Below, in pieces: positions 5,281 to 6,313 of a stretch of 6,313 bases of DNA. The translations under genes and the position numbers were made by a program. The notes beneath the pieces were generated by a model. It was not told the DNA's origin, did not search any database, and worked only from the letters and a program-made list of their open reading frames with translations. Within the stretch, counting starts at the first letter, position 1. Each line of letters opens with the position of its first letter. Source of the DNA: RGIG4034 sp045576455 (lineage in GTDB: Bacteria; Bacillota; Clostridia; Lachnospirales; Lachnospiraceae); the NCBI GenBank assembly GCA_045576455.1, contig JAZNGM010000003.1:1-6313 (forward strand), given 5' to 3'.

Positions 5281-5309
5281 TTGCATATTATCTTTATACA
5301 TGATAAAAT
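5281..5309 (+). promoter_or_regulatory. Extended -10 promoter for the lipoprotein gene
   Basis: TTGCAT (5281-5286) and TAAAAT (5304-5309) are 17 bp apart, and TGA (5301-5303) supplies the TGn extension directly before the -10. The predicted start is near 5316, leaving a leader of about 30 nt. It begins eight bases after the kinase stop codon, so the lipoprotein can be made independently. Because no terminator separates the two genes, read-through from the kinase is also expected. Confidence 0.6.
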
Positions 5310-5345
5310 ATTAATGTACTTATTACATTTTAGATGAGGATTTAT

Positions 5346-6098
5346 ATGAAAAATAAAAGTAGAATTCTTATTTTGGTTTTAGCATTCATATTTGTGCTGA
5401 GCGGGTGTGGAAAAGATATCCCTGAGATGTCAGAAAGCGAAAGGGAACTTGTTACTAATTATGCTTCCATGCTTTTGTTGAAGTATGATACTTCTTATAC
5501 TTTTAAAGACCGCATTGAAGATTTAACGAAAATTGAAGAAGAGACACCGGTAGTACCGCCTGTGAAGGATGAACCAATCGTTCCTGACGAAATCTATCCG
5601 GATGAAAAGGATGAGCTGCTTGATAAGGATGACGATTATATAGATTCATCTGATGTTGTAATTGAAGATACGACACCGCGCATACCGTTACAGAATCTTT
5701 TTGGTCTGGATAGCTTTAGCATAGATTATAAATCCTATGAAGTTTGCTCTTCTTATCCGGAGGATGGTCTTATATCAGCCGATGCAGGTAAAAAACTGAT
5801 AGTTTTTAATTTTGATGTAACCAATTTTACAAACTCAGAACAGGAATTTAATCTTCTGGATAAAAATAATGATATCAATATACTGTTTACGGTTAATAAC
5901 GGAGAACAGAATGTAATTCTTCATTCCCTGGTGCTTGATAATTATCTTGTATATTATAAGAGTACGTTTGCACCAAATGAAACAAAAGAACTGGTACTGG
6001 CAATTGAAGTAAAGGATGCTGTTCTTGAGAGTACGATTTTCAGTATAGAAATGGTTGCAACATACCTTAACGAAAGTACTAAATTAAAACTGCAATAG
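5346..6098 (+). CDS. Secreted lipoprotein with acidic linker and DUF4352-like C-terminal domain
   Basis: The 250-residue product starts at the ATG at 5346, five bases after GAGGA (5336-5340). The in-frame ATG at 5334 overlaps that ribosome binding site and is rejected. Residues 1-20 are a lipoprotein signal peptide with basic KNKSR, a hydrophobic core, and the lipobox L18-S19-G20-C21, so Cys21 should be lipid-anchored on the outer face of the cell membrane. Residues about 64-114 are a Pro-rich, strongly acidic linker with about 19 Asp/Glu, likely extended through the cell wall or binding cations. Residues about 115-250 look like an all-beta, immunoglobulin-like domain of the DUF4352/telokin type: GKKLIVFNFDVTN with later FAPNETKELVLAIEV. 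That family assignment is by pattern only. Next to a sensor kinase it may be an accessory sensor or a target of it. No catalytic motif is visible. Confidence 0.88.
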   Translation: MKNKSRILILVLAFIFVLSGCGKDIPEMSESERELVTNYASMLLLKYDTSYTFKDRIEDLTKIEEETPVVPPVKDEPIVPDEIYPDEKDELLDKDDDYIDSSDVVIEDTTPRIPLQNLFGLDSFSIDYKSYEVCSSYPEDGLISADAGKKLIVFNFDVTNFTNSEQEFNLLDKNNDINILFTVNNGEQNVILHSLVLDNYLVYYKSTFAPNETKELVLAIEVKDAVLESTIFSIEMVATYLNESTKLKLQ

Positions 6099-6128
6099 TG
6101 GTTTACATAAGTGCAAAGAATAACGTTT

Positions 6129-6190
6129 AAAAAAAATGTTGAAAATTTTTGAAAAAAACCGTTGACATCGATGAAGGTATTTGCTATTAT
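6129..6190 (+). promoter_or_regulatory. Very strong promoter with UP-like A-tracts, probably for a stable-RNA operon
   Basis: A perfect TTGACA (6162-6167) and TATTAT (6185-6190) are separated by exactly 17 bp, with a start expected near 6197. Upstream lie A-tracts at 6129-6136, 6142-6145 (followed by T5) and 6152-6158, spaced about one helical turn apart, as in UP elements and bent DNA of rRNA promoters. It begins 31 bp after the lipoprotein stop, and no convincing terminator lies in between. Confidence 0.85.
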
Positions 6191-6196
6191 AAGCAA

Positions 6197-6313
6197 GTCG
6201 CGTGTGAACGGTTTTAAATTTTTAAGAAACAAGCGATACGCGAAAAGCCCATAAAAACGGTGTTTTGAATGGGAAATGAACCTTGAAAAAGATTTGTTCA
6301 AAAGAACAGATAA
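6197..6313 (+). other. Structured non-coding leader, probably upstream of an rRNA operon (continues past window)
   Basis: No gene with a ribosome binding site is visible after the strong promoter. Two hairpins can be read. In the first, CCCAT (6248-6252) pairs with ATGGG (6269-6273), and AAAAC (6254-6258) pairs with GTTTT (6262-6266) around GGT. In the second, TGTTC (6295-6299) pairs with GAACA (6304-6308) around AAAA. The phrase GAACCTTGAAAA (6278-6289) resembles sequences I recall before rRNA genes and in rRNA spacers of Clostridia. No mature 16S, 23S or tRNA sequence is inside the window, so the rRNA call is an inference; a tRNA operon or other abundant RNA is possible. Confidence 0.55.

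Noticed and set aside
5334..5345. Upstream in-frame ATG for the lipoprotein
   Set aside because: It overlaps the ribosome binding site GAGGA. The ATG at 5346 is correctly spaced and gives a normal signal peptide.
6122..6140. Possible weak hairpin (AACGTTT with AAATGTT) as lipoprotein terminator
   Set aside because: The arms are AT-rich with a G-U pair, and no T-run follows directly. The A-tracts are better explained as part of the promoter upstream region.
5954..6301. 115-residue - strand frame
   Set aside because: It spans the end of the lipoprotein gene, the strong promoter and the leader in antisense. Its product looks like translated AT-rich non-coding DNA.

Overview
The window looks like chromosomal DNA of a low-GC Firmicute, most likely a gut Clostridia of the Lachnospiraceae type. 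The support is AT-rich intergenic DNA, strong GGAGG-type ribosome binding sites, SigA-type promoters, a CD3324-family small HTH protein, a soluble clostridial-type chemoreceptor and a VanS/BaeS-like histidine kinase. This assignment rests on family recognition from memory. No species is claimed. All supported genes are on the + strand.

Layout. Positions 1-158 hold the 3' end of an unrecognised gene. It is followed by about 170 bp of TGGA-rich sequence with no convincing gene, then a long, nearly symmetric hairpin flanked by A6 and T6 (328-388) that could terminate transcription in both directions. Next come a GCGA-rich structured intergenic element (391-500) and an unusual upstream region (548-654) with a candidate promoter, a perfect 14-bp palindrome and a perfect 16-bp tandem duplication. 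These precede a tightly coupled two-gene operon (655-1995): a 359-residue protein with a possible degenerate nucleotidyltransferase-like N-terminus, then a small CD3324-family HTH protein. The operon ends at a hairpin terminator.

Positions 2095-2781 form a monocistronic unit encoding a LacA/Maa-type sugar O-acetyltransferase, with an inverted repeat just downstream of its -10 box. Positions 2788-3770 are a second unit: a consensus-like promoter, a membrane-free methyl-accepting chemotaxis protein, and a textbook terminator. Only 30 bp after the T-tract starts a membrane histidine kinase with no response regulator in the window. A lipoprotein gene follows with its own extended -10 promoter.

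The window ends in a very strong promoter (A-tract UP-like region, TTGACA-N17-TATTAT) and about 115 bp of structured, ORF-free leader. This is what one expects in front of a stable-RNA operon, probably rRNA, that lies beyond the edge.

How the genes might work together. The kinase and lipoprotein plausibly form an envelope-sensing pair whose response regulator is encoded elsewhere. The chemoreceptor would feed the CheA/CheW pathway, and no other chemotaxis gene is present. The HTH protein may regulate its own operon through the palindrome and repeats. These links are inferences from position. I see no clear evidence of a complete new system. The least explained part is 548-1995: the upstream repeats, the orphan NTase-like protein and its coupled HTH partner.
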